Shown here piece after piece: positions 28,352-36,675 of a stretch of 64,000 nucleotides of DNA. Every line of letters begins with the position of its first letter. Position 1 is the first letter of the stretch. Source of the DNA: Bosea sp. AS-1 (GTDB taxonomy: Bacteria; Pseudomonadota; Alphaproteobacteria; Rhizobiales; Beijerinckiaceae); the NCBI RefSeq assembly GCF_002220095.1, contig NZ_CP022372.1, positions 530,501 through 594,500 of the forward strand, in the 5' to 3' direction. The position numbers were made by a program, and so were the translations under genes. The notes beneath the pieces were generated by a model that was not told the origin of the DNA, did no database searches, and worked only from the letters and a program-made list of their open reading frames with translations.

Positions 28352-29425
28352 ATGACCGAGCTTTCGGCCTGGGGCGCAACGCTGGCGGGCTTGCTGGTCG
28401 GAACGGCTTGCGGGTTCACGGTGCGGCGCGCGCGGTTGTGTTCCTTCGGGGCGGTCGAAGACGCGTGGATGGGCGGCGACACGCGCCGCCTGCGGATTTT
28501 CGGTCTCGCGCTGGCAATCGCCCTAGCCGGCACGCAGTCGCTGGTCGCTCTCGGCCTGCTCGACCCGTCGAACTCGACCTATGTGCAGCCGGCATTGCCA
28601 TGGCTGTCGATCGCCGTCGGCAGCACGATGTTCGGGCTCGGCATGGCGCTGGTCGGCACCTGCAGCTTCGGTTCGCTCGTGCGCCTCGGCTCCGGGGATT
28701 TGCGCAGCCTGATCGTGATGATGGTTTTCGGTTCGGTCGCCTATGCCACGCTGCGGGGCATGCTGGCGCCTGTCCGGATCGAAGTGCTGGAAAAGGTCGC
28801 CTGGCCGGTCCCGGGCGGCTTGAAGGGCGATCTGGATAGCGTGCTCGCCTATCTCGGCGCACCACATTCGCGCCTGGGACTCACGGCGATCGCCGTGGTG
28901 GTGCTGGTGGCGGCGGTGGCCGCCGATCCGCGACTGCGCCGGTCGCCGCGTCTGCTGATGGCCGGCGCGACGCTGGGGCTCAGCGTCGTGGCCGGCTGGT
29001 GGGTTACCGGGGTGGCCGTCGATGCCTTCGACCATGTTCCGCGGGCGCAGAGCCTGACATTCGTCTCGCCGGTCGGTCGGGCTCTCTATGCTGTCTTGTC
29101 GGCACCTGCCGCCCTGCTCGAATTCGGCATCGGGACACTCGTCGGCGTCACGCTCGGCTCCTTCCTGTCGGCGCTCTACGACCGGGAATTCCGCTGGGAA
29201 GCTTTTGACGACGACCGTGAGATGCGGCGCCATCTCGTCGGGGCCATGCTGATGGGCGGAGGCGGCGTTCTTGCCGGCGGCTGCACGATCGGCCAGGGGA
29301 TTTCCGCCGGCTCGATGATGGCGTTGTCCTGGCCACTCGCGATCGCCGGCATGATGCTCGGTGCGCGGATCGGCATCGCCTTCCTGATGGAAGGTTCGCT
29401 CAGAGGTCTGTTGCAGCGGCGCTGA
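28352..29425 (+). CDS. soxT: YeeE/YedE family membrane protein, SoxT-like
   Basis: Membrane protein of 357 residues with about nine hydrophobic segments, from the YeeE/YedE (TsuA) family that moves thiosulfate or other sulfur species. Cysteine motifs sit at the expected places: ACGF, LCSFG, GTCSFG and GGCTIGQG. In TsuA such cysteines relay the sulfur anion through the pore. It probably imports a signalling or assimilated sulfur compound. Its end overlaps the tail of the convergent ArsR gene by 26 bases. Confidence 0.82.
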   Translation: MTELSAWGATLAGLLVGTACGFTVRRARLCSFGAVEDAWMGGDTRRLRIFGLALAIALAGTQSLVALGLLDPSNSTYVQPALPWLSIAVGSTMFGLGMALVGTCSFGSLVRLGSGDLRSLIVMMVFGSVAYATLRGMLAPVRIEVLEKVAWPVPGGLKGDLDSVLAYLGAPHSRLGLTAIAVVVLVAAVAADPRLRRSPRLLMAGATLGLSVVAGWWVTGVAVDAFDHVPRAQSLTFVSPVGRALYAVLSAPAALLEFGIGTLVGVTLGSFLSALYDREFRWEAFDDDREMRRHLVGAMLMGGGGVLAGGCTIGQGISAGSMMALSWPLAIAGMMLGARIGIAFLMEGSLRGLLQRR

Positions 29426-29786
29426 TGGTCGGGTGCGGCGCGCAGTAAAGCGCGTGCAGCGTTTCGAGCACGGCCTTCGCTTGTGGGCTCTTGAGCGAAA
29501 ACGTAACCGCGATGCCTTGCCGGCGCGCGGCGATCAGACCGAGACGGCGCAGTTGCGCGAGATGAGCTGCGACGCCGGGAGCGCTCAGACCCGTGATGCG
29601 GGCCAGTTCCGGGGCTGAAGCCTCTCCTTCGGCGAGGCGGCACAGAATGGCGAGCCGGCGCGGACCCGCCATCGCGGACAGCAGTGCGGCAGCTTCCTCG
29701 ATCGGTGGGGCCGAAACAGGTGGGTCGGCCGTCAAGATAGTTGATATATTCAATTTTCCATATATATTGTTTCTGCTAAATATCAT
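29400..29786 (-). CDS. Second ArsR family repressor, BigR/SqrR-like persulfide sensor
   Basis: Winged-helix protein of 128 residues: LARITGLSAPGVAAHLAQLR is the recognition helix region. Cys49 and Cys115 are again 66 residues apart. The divergent YeeE/YedE gene pair is the usual partner of BigR-type repressors. ATG 29786 includes an AT-rich first stretch (MIFSRNNIYGKLNIS) that overlaps operator-like DNA, so a TTG at codon 18 could be the true start. It converges on and overlaps soxT. Confidence 0.8.
   Translation of the reverse strand: MIFSRNNIYGKLNISTILTADPPVSAPPIEEAAALLSAMAGPRRLAILCRLAEGEASAPELARITGLSAPGVAAHLAQLRRLGLIAARRQGIAVTFSLKSPQAKAVLETLHALYCAPHPTISAAATDL
29741..29769. promoter_or_regulatory. 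AT-rich operator-like site near the start of the BigR-like gene
   Basis: TTGATATATTCAA (29741-29753) has TTGA/TCAA arms around TATAT, followed by CATATATATTG (29759-29769). Such AT-rich inverted motifs with ATTC half-sites are typical of ArsR-family persulfide repressors. It overlaps the annotated start of the repressor gene, which argues for a later start or for autoregulation inside the coding region. Confidence 0.4.
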
Positions 29787-29808
29787 GCCTCGTGAGACAT
29801 AGATGGTC

Positions 29809-29822
29809 AATATCTGGATATT
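29809..29822. promoter_or_regulatory. AATATC-TG-GATATT palindrome before the YeeE pair
   Basis: Perfect 6-bp inverted arms separated by two bases, between the BigR-like gene and the divergent YeeE gene. A second candidate operator for that repressor. Confidence 0.4.
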
Positions 29823-29858
29823 TGCTCGCCGGCAGGTGCTTCGAGAGGGGTGGTCGTC

Positions 29859-30287
29859 GTGATCGCACCGAGCTTCACGCCCATCGCCTCCTTCGTCGGC
29901 GGCGCGCTTATCGGTGTCGCCGCGGTGATGCTGATGCTGTTTCAGGGGCGGATTGCGGGGATCAGCGGCATCGTCTCGCGGCTGCTTCCGCCTGAGGCAG
30001 ACGGCCAAATGCTCGGACGTGTCGCGTTCGTTGCCGGGCTGGTGCTGGCTCCGCTGGCCTATCTCGCGATGACGGGCAGCCAGCCAGTGCCGCAGATCGC
30101 TGCGTCGCTCCCTGTCCTGATCGGAGGAGGCTTACTCGTCGGTTTCGGTTCGGTCTGGGGCAATGGTTGCACTTCGGGGCATGGCATCTGCGGGCTCTCG
30201 CGGCTTTCGCCACGCTCGGCGGTCGCGGTGACGATCTTCATGGTCTCGGCGATCGCGACCGTTTTCGTCGCCCGGCATGTGCTGTGA
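29859..30287 (+). CDS. YeeE/YedE family protein, N-terminal half type
   Basis: Membrane protein of 142 residues with four hydrophobic segments and the cysteine motif GNGCTSGHGICG of the YeeE/YedE family. It corresponds to one half of the longer family members; the next gene encodes the other half. Together they would form one sulfur-anion channel. GTG 29859 is chosen because AGAGGGG lies 8 bases upstream; a GTG at 29850 overlaps that sequence. Confidence 0.82.
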   Translation: MIAPSFTPIASFVGGALIGVAAVMLMLFQGRIAGISGIVSRLLPPEADGQMLGRVAFVAGLVLAPLAYLAMTGSQPVPQIAASLPVLIGGGLLVGFGSVWGNGCTSGHGICGLSRLSPRSAVAVTIFMVSAIATVFVARHVL

Positions 30288-30295
30288 GGAAGCCG

Positions 30296-30751
30296 ATGTC
30301 GATCCTCATCCAGTTCATCGCAGGCCTTGTCTTCGGGCTCGGTCTCATCGTCGCGGGCATGTCGGACCCGACGAAGGTGCTCGGCTTTCTCGATCTTGGC
30401 GCCATTCCGCACGGAAATTGGGATCCCAGCCTGATCTTCGTCATGGCCGGCGGCATCGTCGTGACCTTCATCGGATACCGGATGGTGTTCGGATATGGTC
30501 GGCCCCTGCTGGCGGAACGCTTCGTCCTCCCGATGGCGAGCAGGCCGGATGGGCAGCTTGCGACCGGCGCCGTGCTGTTCGGCATTGGCTGGGGACTTGT
30601 AGGCCTCTGCCCTGGCCCTGCGCTCGTCGCAACGCTGACGGGCGGCGTGCCCGCCGTCGTCTTCATCGTGGCCATGGCCATCGGCATGGCCTTAGCCCGC
30701 CGACTGGCGTCGGCCACTGCCAGTCCGGTCCGGCATGGCCAACGCTTCTGA
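30296..30751 (+). CDS. YeeE/YedE (DUF6691-type) family protein, C-terminal half type
   Basis: Membrane protein of 151 residues with about four hydrophobic segments. Landmarks: VAGMSDPTKVLGFLD, WDPSLIFVMAGG and GLCPGPAL, the last with the conserved Cys. This is the usual partner of the preceding gene, 8 bases away, under BigR-type control in other bacteria. Confidence 0.82.
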   Translation: MSILIQFIAGLVFGLGLIVAGMSDPTKVLGFLDLGAIPHGNWDPSLIFVMAGGIVVTFIGYRMVFGYGRPLLAERFVLPMASRPDGQLATGAVLFGIGWGLVGLCPGPALVATLTGGVPAVVFIVAMAIGMALARRLASATASPVRHGQRF

Positions 30752-30790
30752 AGCGCACCGCTCCAGAACCCGATCCGAAGGAGTCCGTAC

Positions 30791-31405
30791 ATGAACCGTC
30801 GAACCGTCCTGACGCTGGCGAGTGCCGCAGCCGTCGGCGCTCTCGCGGCCCGCGCCGATGCACAGCAACCCGCCTCACCCAAATCCGCTTCGCCGGGAGC
30901 TGTCCCCAAGCCGAAGCAGACGACGCTCGGCCTCTACATGACGCCGCGCGAGGCGGCCGAGGCGATGGCGAAGGACGGCGCCAGGACCCTGTTCGTCGAC
31001 GTGCGTACGCGGGCTGAAATGATGTTCACCGGCTGGGCACCGCTGATCGACGGCAACGTGCCCTTCGTCGAGGTCACCGAGTTCTGGGACTGGGACGACA
31101 AGGAGAACCGCTACAAGCTCGAGCCGAATGCCACCTTCTCCCAGGATGTCGGCCGACTGCTTGCGGCAAAGGGGCTGTCCAAGACCGACCGAGTCATTCT
31201 GATGTGCCGTTCGGGCGACCGCTCGGCACGGGCGGCGGACAAGCTGGCGGAGGCCGGTTACACGCAGGTCTACAGCCAGTATGAGGGCTTCGAAGGCGAT
31301 CTTTCGGCGGCAGGCCACCGTGACGTCAATGGCTGGCGGAATGCCGGGTTGCCCTGGAGCTTCAAGCCCGACAAGGCGAAGTTCTATCTCGGCATTGGCG
31401 GATGA
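30791..31405 (+). CDS. Exported rhodanese-like sulfurtransferase
   Basis: Periplasmic protein of 204 residues: leader [23 protein letters not shown], then one rhodanese domain. The active-site loop is CRSGDRSARAA, with the catalytic Cys carrying a persulfide. It also has LFVDVRTRAEMMFTG, the CDC25/rhodanese entry motif. It would move sulfane sulfur in the periplasm beside the Sox carriers. It lies 39 bases after the YeeE pair and is likely co-transcribed with it; a persulfide dioxygenase (Blh), often found in BigR operons, is missing here. Confidence 0.85.
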   Translation: MNRRTVLTLASAAAVGALAARADAQQPASPKSASPGAVPKPKQTTLGLYMTPREAAEAMAKDGARTLFVDVRTRAEMMFTGWAPLIDGNVPFVEVTEFWDWDDKENRYKLEPNATFSQDVGRLLAAKGLSKTDRVILMCRSGDRSARAADKLAEAGYTQVYSQYEGFEGDLSAAGHRDVNGWRNAGLPWSFKPDKAKFYLGIGG

Positions 31406-31415
31406 TGAGAAGGCA

Positions 31416-31456
31416 AATTTGCCGGCTGACCGTCCTTCACGATCGGCCGGCGAATT
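31416..31456. terminator. Inverted repeat between convergent rhodanese and SoxH-like genes
   Basis: AATTTGCCGGC and GCCGGCGAATT match at 10 of 11 positions around a 19-base loop. A run of T or A borders the arms on both strands, so a bidirectional terminator is plausible. Confidence 0.45.
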
Positions 31457-31471
31457 AACCGCCATGGTGAG

Positions 31472-32359
31472 TCAGGCGCCGACGAAACGATAGGCGGTTC
31501 CCTGCCGCTCGACGCGCCCGGCAGCGCCGGGGAGGTGATAGCCGATCACCCGCGTGCCATTCCGGCTCAATTCGTCGAGCAGCCGGCGGCGGGTCGCGAC
31601 TGCACGCTCGGCATCTTGATCCGAAGCCGGACGCCAGTCGGGATGAGCGAAGGAAATCCGCGGATGGGTGAGCGCATCGCCCAACACCATCACCGGGCTT
31701 CCGCCCGGGTTCAGCGCGAAGGAGACATGGCCCGGCGTGTGCCCGGCCGTCTCGACGGCGGCGATGCCCGGCAGCCATTCGCGTTTCGCTTCCACCCGCT
31801 CGAGCCGGTCGGCGAGCCCCTTCGCGATGCGTTGCGCACCGGCAGCGAAGGCATGTCGGTCCGCCGGTAGCTGGTCGTACACCTTAGTGCCGGTCCAGAA
31901 ATCGACCTCGCGCGCCGCGGCGAGCCAGCGTGCGTTCGGGAAGAGCGGGCTGTCAAACTCGTCGAGCGCGCCCCAGAAATGATCGGGGTGAAGGTGGGTG
32001 AACAGCACATGCGTCACCGCTTCGGGCTCGATGCCAGCGGTGCGCAGGCTGTCCTGCAACTGGCCGGTGCCGGGCAGGAAATTGGCACCGGCTCCGCAAT
32101 CGAACAGGATCAACTCCTTGCCGCGCCGCAGGCAGGTGATGTTCAGGGGCGTCCGGAAGGGATCGGTCGGCCCGGCCTGCGCGGCGATCTCGGCAGCCGG
32201 CACGTCGCGCGCCAGAGTCGACAGCGGCATCTCGAAGCCGCCGTCGCTCAGGATCGTGATGCGCTCTGCTTCGGAGCCGAAGGTGGTGACCACCTGCGCC
32301 CGGGCGGGGACGGCAAGGCTTGCAACCCCGGCGGCGAGCAGGAAACGACGCGTCAGCAT
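31472..32359 (-). CDS. Metallo-beta-lactamase-fold hydrolase, SoxH-like
   Basis: Exported protein of 295 residues: leader ending near VPARAQ, then a metallo-beta-lactamase fold with THLHPDHFWG (HxHxDH metal motif), an AAREVDFW region, a histidine in GHTPGHVSF and a late GDALTH. SoxH proteins of this type end some sox operons; their reaction is unproven, possibly a thioester or persulfide hydrolase. It lies 7 bases after soxX on the same strand and so belongs to the soxAX transcript. Confidence 0.8.
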   Translation of the reverse strand: MLTRRFLLAAGVASLAVPARAQVVTTFGSEAERITILSDGGFEMPLSTLARDVPAAEIAAQAGPTDPFRTPLNITCLRRGKELILFDCGAGANFLPGTGQLQDSLRTAGIEPEAVTHVLFTHLHPDHFWGALDEFDSPLFPNARWLAAAREVDFWTGTKVYDQLPADRHAFAAGAQRIAKGLADRLERVEAKREWLPGIAAVETAGHTPGHVSFALNPGGSPVMVLGDALTHPRISFAHPDWRPASDQDAERAVATRRRLLDELSRNGTRVIGYHLPGAAGRVERQGTAYRFVGA

Positions 32360-32366
32360 GCCCGGC

Positions 32367-32975
32367 CTATTTGTTGACCGGCGATTCGGGGTCGAACAGA
32401 TAGGCCATCACGTCCTTGATCTGCTCCTCGGTGAGCACCTTGTTGACGCCGAAGCGCGGCATGTTCGAACAGGGGACGACTGCCATCGAGTCATAGACCT
32501 TGGTGTAGGCGTCCTTGATGGTCTCGGGATCATATTTGCGATCCTTGCCGTAGGCCGACAGGCTCGGACCCAGTGTGCCGTAACTCACTTCCTTGGGGTC
32601 GAGCTGATGGCAGGCGAAGCAGTTCCCGCCTGAGACGGTCCCGGGCGGGTCGGAGAACTGGCCGCCGCGACCGTTGTTCGCGACCTGGTAACCCTTCTTC
32701 CAGTCGCCGAGGAACTTGCCGTCGGCCGGATAGGTCACGCGGCCTGCCTCGCGCTTCAGGATCTCGTCGGACTGCGCCGAGGAGGGGTTGTTGCGCGTCG
32801 CGTTGCAGACCGCGAGCGTCTCGTCCGGCTTGATGCGGGCCTGCCATTCGGGCGAGGCCTTGCCGAAGGTCGATTTGATATAGGCGTCGATGACGGCCTG
32901 GCTCGGGCGGTCCTGGGCACAGGCCTGGCTGGCTGCGAGGAGGCCGGCAGCGAGGGCGATGGTCAGTCTCAGCAT
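32367..32975 (-). CDS. soxX: Sulfur oxidation c-type cytochrome SoxX
   Basis: Periplasmic monohaem cytochrome of 202 residues. The leader ends QACAQD; the haem motif is NCFACHQLDP, and the distal part has the axial methionine region CSNMPRFGVNK. It pairs with SoxA to attach thiosulfate oxidatively to the SoxY cysteine, taking two electrons. The start at ATG 32975 lies in the soxA-soxX gap of 10 bases; longer frames would run into soxA. Confidence 0.94.
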   Translation of the reverse strand: MLRLTIALAAGLLAASQACAQDRPSQAVIDAYIKSTFGKASPEWQARIKPDETLAVCNATRNNPSSAQSDEILKREAGRVTYPADGKFLGDWKKGYQVANNGRGGQFSDPPGTVSGGNCFACHQLDPKEVSYGTLGPSLSAYGKDRKYDPETIKDAYTKVYDSMAVVPCSNMPRFGVNKVLTEEQIKDVMAYLFDPESPVNK

Positions 32976-32985
32976 CGTCAGGTCC

Positions 32986-33816
32986 TCACCGCTTGATCGA
33001 CGGAACGTTGATCTCGCCACCTTCCGCCCGGGTCTCCAGGAAGACGGTCAGGGCGGTCAGCGCGTCGGAGCCATATTCCGGAACGGGCCAGCGCTGCTGG
33101 CGATAGCAGTCCCAGAGCCGGTGCTGCATCGTGCGCAGCGCGCTCTGCGAGACACGATAGGTCGGCCAGGAGGCCATCGTCTCCTGCGCGGCCTTGCCCT
33201 TGACCGAGAGGTTGGGGAGGCCCTGCAGGCGGATGCGCTTGCCTTCTTCGGCGTGGCAGGTGGCGCAGGAGAAGTCGTTGACCCCGCCGCGGGTGTAGAA
33301 CAGCGCTTCACCGACGGCTGCGGCCTCCTTCTCCTTCGGATGGGAGAGCGGCGGCGCGATCTTCAGGCCGTTGGATTTGTTGGCGATGAAGGCGACGAGA
33401 TCCTCCATGTCGGAGGCCTTGCCCGGGCCGGAGAAGCGGCGGGCAACGACATCCTTGGTGTCGAGGCCTTGCACCTTGTCCATGCACCAGAGGAGCCGCT
33501 GTTCGAGGTCCATGACCTTGTCGGTATCGGCGAAATAGCGGGGCAGCTTGGCATAGGCGCCTTCGAGCTTGCCGGGGCCTTCGCCGAGGTCGCAGCCTTC
33601 GAGCGAGACGTTCTTCGTGCCCCGCGCTTCGCTCCACAGCGCCTCGCCGCGGTCGACGGCGAGGAAGCCTGGATTCGAGAACGGATCCGACAGCATCTGC
33701 CGGTAGCGCTCGATCTCCTTTTCGCTGTCGTCTTGCGGCGATTGCGCGGCCAGCCGGCTGCTTGCCAGGCTCATGGCAGCCATCAGAACGGCTGCCGCAA
33801 TCAGCGGAATCCTCAT
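32986..33816 (-). CDS. soxA: Sulfur oxidation c-type cytochrome SoxA
   Basis: Periplasmic catalytic subunit of SoxAX, 276 residues. One haem motif is present ([10 protein letters not shown]). The N-terminal haem of dihaem SoxA proteins is replaced by a cysteine pair (EGCDLG and LLWCMDK), so this is the monohaem type. The active-site cysteine that ligates haem as a persulfide is in [11 protein letters not shown]. Divergent from soxY, with soxX and the SoxH-like gene downstream. Confidence 0.94.
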   Translation of the reverse strand: MRIPLIAAAVLMAAMSLASSRLAAQSPQDDSEKEIERYRQMLSDPFSNPGFLAVDRGEALWSEARGTKNVSLEGCDLGEGPGKLEGAYAKLPRYFADTDKVMDLEQRLLWCMDKVQGLDTKDVVARRFSGPGKASDMEDLVAFIANKSNGLKIAPPLSHPKEKEAAAVGEALFYTRGGVNDFSCATCHAEEGKRIRLQGLPNLSVKGKAAQETMASWPTYRVSQSALRTMQHRLWDCYRQQRWPVPEYGSDALTALTVFLETRAEGGEINVPSIKR

Positions 33817-33865
33817 CCCTCGCCCTTTCGTTTCCCCATCGGCCGCTTATGCTGCGGTTTGGTGC

Positions 33866-33910
33866 AAAGCCGCTCCGGGCTTTACATTCAAAAAAAACAA
33901 TATAACGATA
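33866..33910. promoter_or_regulatory. Divergent soxA-soxY control region
   Basis: The 167-base gap between divergent soxA and soxY has an AAAGCC-N6-GGCTTT inverted repeat (33866-33883). It runs straight into an AT-rich stretch with ACATTCAAAA and CAATATAA (33884-33908). The ATTCA half-site recurs at the other presumed SoxR and BigR-like sites. Likely position of both promoters and a SoxR operator. Confidence 0.4.
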
Positions 33911-33983
33911 CGTGCAAATGATGTGCGGCGATCGGTCGCTTCGTCAAGCTTTAAAAATCGACCAGTTCCAGGGAGGAACACGC

Positions 33984-34448
33984 ATGAACAAAGGCCTTTC
34001 AGGGCTGTCGCGCCGCGATGCCGTCAAGGCCGCTGCCTTGGCTTTTGCTGCCGGGGTGATCGCGCCGCGCCTTGCCTTCGCCGACGAGAAGGCCGTTGCG
34101 GCCGAGATCAAGAAGCTCTTCGGCGACAAGAAGATGGCCCAGGGCAAGATCAAGCTCGACGTGCCCGAGATCGCCGAGAACGGCCTCGTCGTGCCGGTCA
34201 ATGTCGAGATCGAGAGCCCGATGACGGACGCCGATTACGTCAAGGCGGTGCATGTCTTCGCCGATGGCAATCCGCAACCCGGCGTCGTCAGTTACCAGTT
34301 CACGCCGGCCTGCGGAAAGGCTTCTGCCGCGACCCGCATGCGCCTCGCGCAGACGCAGGACGTGATCTGCATCGCCGAGATGTCGAATGGCGATCTCTAT
34401 TCGGCCAAGGCCAACGTCAAGGTCACGATCGGCGGCTGCGGCGGCTGA
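33984..34448 (+). CDS. soxY: Thiosulfate oxidation carrier protein SoxY
   Basis: Carrier of 154 residues that holds the sulfur substrate on a swinging C-terminal cysteine. The C-terminus is GGCGG, the defining motif. A twin-arginine leader (SRRDAVKAAALAFAAG) exports it folded with SoxZ. GGGAGG lies 7 bases upstream of ATG 33984. Followed by soxZ. Confidence 0.97.
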   Translation: MNKGLSGLSRRDAVKAAALAFAAGVIAPRLAFADEKAVAAEIKKLFGDKKMAQGKIKLDVPEIAENGLVVPVNVEIESPMTDADYVKAVHVFADGNPQPGVVSYQFTPACGKASAATRMRLAQTQDVICIAEMSNGDLYSAKANVKVTIGGCGG

Positions 34449-34496
34449 TCTGCCGCCTTCCAGCTTGATCAGAAAACCAAGAAGGCGAGGAAACTC

Positions 34497-34826
34497 ATGA
34501 CCACGAAGCCTACGCCCCGGGTGCGCGTTCCCGCGAAAGCCGCCGCCGGCGAGATGATCGAGATCAAGACCCTGATCTCGCACGAGATGGAATCCGGCCA
34601 GCGCAAGGACGCCAAGGGCGAGACCATCCCGCGCAAGATCATCAACAAGTTCACGGCGAGCTTCAACGGCAAGCCCGTCTTCGCCGCCGACTGGAACCCG
34701 GCGATCTCGGCCAATCCCTACCAGTCCTTCTTCTTCAAGGCGGCGGAGTCCGGTGAGTTCACCTTCGCCTGGAAGGATGACGACGGCTCGGAATACACCG
34801 CCAAGAGCAAGCTGACGGTGGGCTGA
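34497..34826 (+). CDS. soxZ: Thiosulfate oxidation carrier complex protein SoxZ
   Basis: Partner of SoxY, 109 residues, without its own leader; it is exported bound to SoxY. Landmarks: RVRVPAKAAAGEMIEIKTLI, SHEMESGQRKD, ANPYQSFFFKA and WKDDDG near the C-terminus. Followed by a hairpin and soxB. Confidence 0.97.
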   Translation: MTTKPTPRVRVPAKAAAGEMIEIKTLISHEMESGQRKDAKGETIPRKIINKFTASFNGKPVFAADWNPAISANPYQSFFFKAAESGEFTFAWKDDDGSEYTAKSKLTVG

Positions 34827-34850
34827 CGCCCGCCTTTCGCCCGGCGGGCG
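34827..34850 (+). promoter_or_regulatory. Stem-loop between soxZ and soxB
   Basis: CGCCCGCC and GGCGGGCG pair perfectly over 8 bp around TTTCGCCC. There is no T-run. It probably protects the abundant soxYZ message or attenuates read-through into soxB (inferred). Confidence 0.5.
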
Positions 34851-34930
34851 CGAGGGCGCGGCGCCGGGTCATTGCCTGACAATCCGATCACTTCCCGGGG
34901 CGCGGCATGCGCGGGCCCGAAGGATGAGTC

Positions 34931-36628
34931 ATGATCTCGAGACGCGAATTCCTGCAGGCGACCGCTGCCGCTGGGGCATTGACCGTATCCGCCGGGCTCG
35001 GGCCGCTCGGGCGCGCCGCGGCCCAGCAGAAGCTCTCGCAGGCCGACATCCTGCGCTTCGACCCGCTCGGCACGGTCACGATCCTCTATCTTGCCGACAT
35101 CCACGCGCAGCTCATGCCGCTGCATTTTCGCGAGCCCTCGGTCAATCTCGGCGTCGGCGAGGTCAAGGGCCTGCCGCCGCATCTGACCGACGCGGCCTTC
35201 CGCGATTACTTCAAGGTCGCGGCCGGCTCGCCCGATGCTTTCGCGCTGACGTCAGATGATTTCGTCCAGCTCGCGCGCAATTACGGCAGGATGGGCGGTC
35301 TCGACCGGATCGCCACGCTGGTGAAGGCGATCCGCGCCGAACGCGGCGACGACAAGGTATTGCTGCTCGATGGTGGCGATACCTGGCAGGGTAGCTGGAG
35401 CGCGCTGCAGACCAAGGGCCAGGACATGGTCGATGCCATGTCCGCGCTGAAGGTTGATGCGATGACCTCGCATTGGGAGTTCACGCTCGGCGCCGAGCGC
35501 GTCAAGGAGATCGTCGAGGCCGCTCCCTTCGCCTTCCTCGCCCAGAACATTCGCGACAAGGAATGGAACGAGCCGGTCTTTCCGCCGCGCAAGGTTTTCG
35601 AGAAGGGCGGCGTCAAGGTCGCCGTCATCGGCCAGGCCCTGCCGCGCACGGCGGTCGCCAATCCGCGCTGGATGTTCCCGGAATGGGAGTTCGGCATTCG
35701 CGAGGAGGAGCTGCAGAAACAAGTCGAGGAAGCGCGCGCCGAAGGAGCGGGCGTGGTGGTGCTGCTGTCGCATGACGGCTTCGATGTCGACCGCAAGCTC
35801 GCCTCGCGGGTGAAGGGCATCGACATCATCCTCACCGCCCACACCCATGATGCCATGCCGGGGCTGGTACGCGTCGGGAATACGGCCCTCGTCGCCACCG
35901 GCTCGCATGGCAAGTTCCTGTCGCGGCTCGATATCGCGGTCAAGGACGGCAAGGTGTCCGATATCCGCTTCAAACTGATGCCGGTCTTCGCCGACGCGAT
36001 CGCGCCCGATGCCGAGATGGCGGCGCTGATCAGGAAGGCGCGCGAGCCCTACGCCGCAGACCTCGCCCGCGAGATAGGCCGCACGGATGCGCTGCTCTAC
36101 CGGCGCGGCAATTTCAACGGCACCTTCGACGACCTGATCTGCGCCGCGATGATGGAGCAGCGCGATGCCGAGATCACGCTGTCGCCCGGCTTCCGCTGGG
36201 GCGGAACGCTCCTGCCAAACGATCCCATCACCTGGGAGGCGATCACCAACGCCACCGCCATCACCTATCCGAACTGCTACCGGATGGAGATGACGGGCCA
36301 GCAGCTCAAGGATGTGCTGGAGGATGTCGCCGACAACATCTTCCACCCCGATCCGTATTTCCAGGGCGGCGGCGACATGGTCCGCGTCGGCGGCATGGGC
36401 TACGCGATCGACATCGCCCAGTCGATGGGCAGCCGCATCTCGGAGCTCACCCATCTGAAGACGGGTCAGCCGATCGAGGCCGGCAAGCGCTATGTCGTTT
36501 CGGGCTGGGCCAGCGTCAATGAAGGCACGCAAGGCCCGCCGATCTGGGATGTCGTGCGCGATCACGTCGCCAAGGCCAAGACCGTTTCCCTCAAGCCGAA
36601 CACCGCGGTGAAGGTCAGCGGCGCCTGA
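34931..36628 (+). CDS. soxB: Thiosulfohydrolase SoxB
   Basis: Dimanganese hydrolase of 565 residues releasing sulfate from SoxY-bound thiosulfate. A Tat leader begins MISRREFLQATAAAG. Metal-site motifs of the metallophosphoesterase domain follow: DIHAQLMPLHFREPSVNLG, LLDGGDTWQGSW, TSHWEFTLG, LLSHDGFDVD and TAHTHDAMP. The C-terminal 5'-nucleotidase-like domain begins near residue 385. Full length with no lesions. Commonly used as the marker gene of this pathway. Confidence 0.97.
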   Translation: MISRREFLQATAAAGALTVSAGLGPLGRAAAQQKLSQADILRFDPLGTVTILYLADIHAQLMPLHFREPSVNLGVGEVKGLPPHLTDAAFRDYFKVAAGSPDAFALTSDDFVQLARNYGRMGGLDRIATLVKAIRAERGDDKVLLLDGGDTWQGSWSALQTKGQDMVDAMSALKVDAMTSHWEFTLGAERVKEIVEAAPFAFLAQNIRDKEWNEPVFPPRKVFEKGGVKVAVIGQALPRTAVANPRWMFPEWEFGIREEELQKQVEEARAEGAGVVVLLSHDGFDVDRKLASRVKGIDIILTAHTHDAMPGLVRVGNTALVATGSHGKFLSRLDIAVKDGKVSDIRFKLMPVFADAIAPDAEMAALIRKAREPYAADLAREIGRTDALLYRRGNFNGTFDDLICAAMMEQRDAEITLSPGFRWGGTLLPNDPITWEAITNATAITYPNCYRMEMTGQQLKDVLEDVADNIFHPDPYFQGGGDMVRVGGMGYAIDIAQSMGSRISELTHLKTGQPIEAGKRYVVSGWASVNEGTQGPPIWDVVRDHVAKAKTVSLKPNTAVKVSGA

Positions 36629-36675
36629 GCGCTGCCGTGCCGCACCGCCCCCCCGCAATCGGAGGACATGAGACG

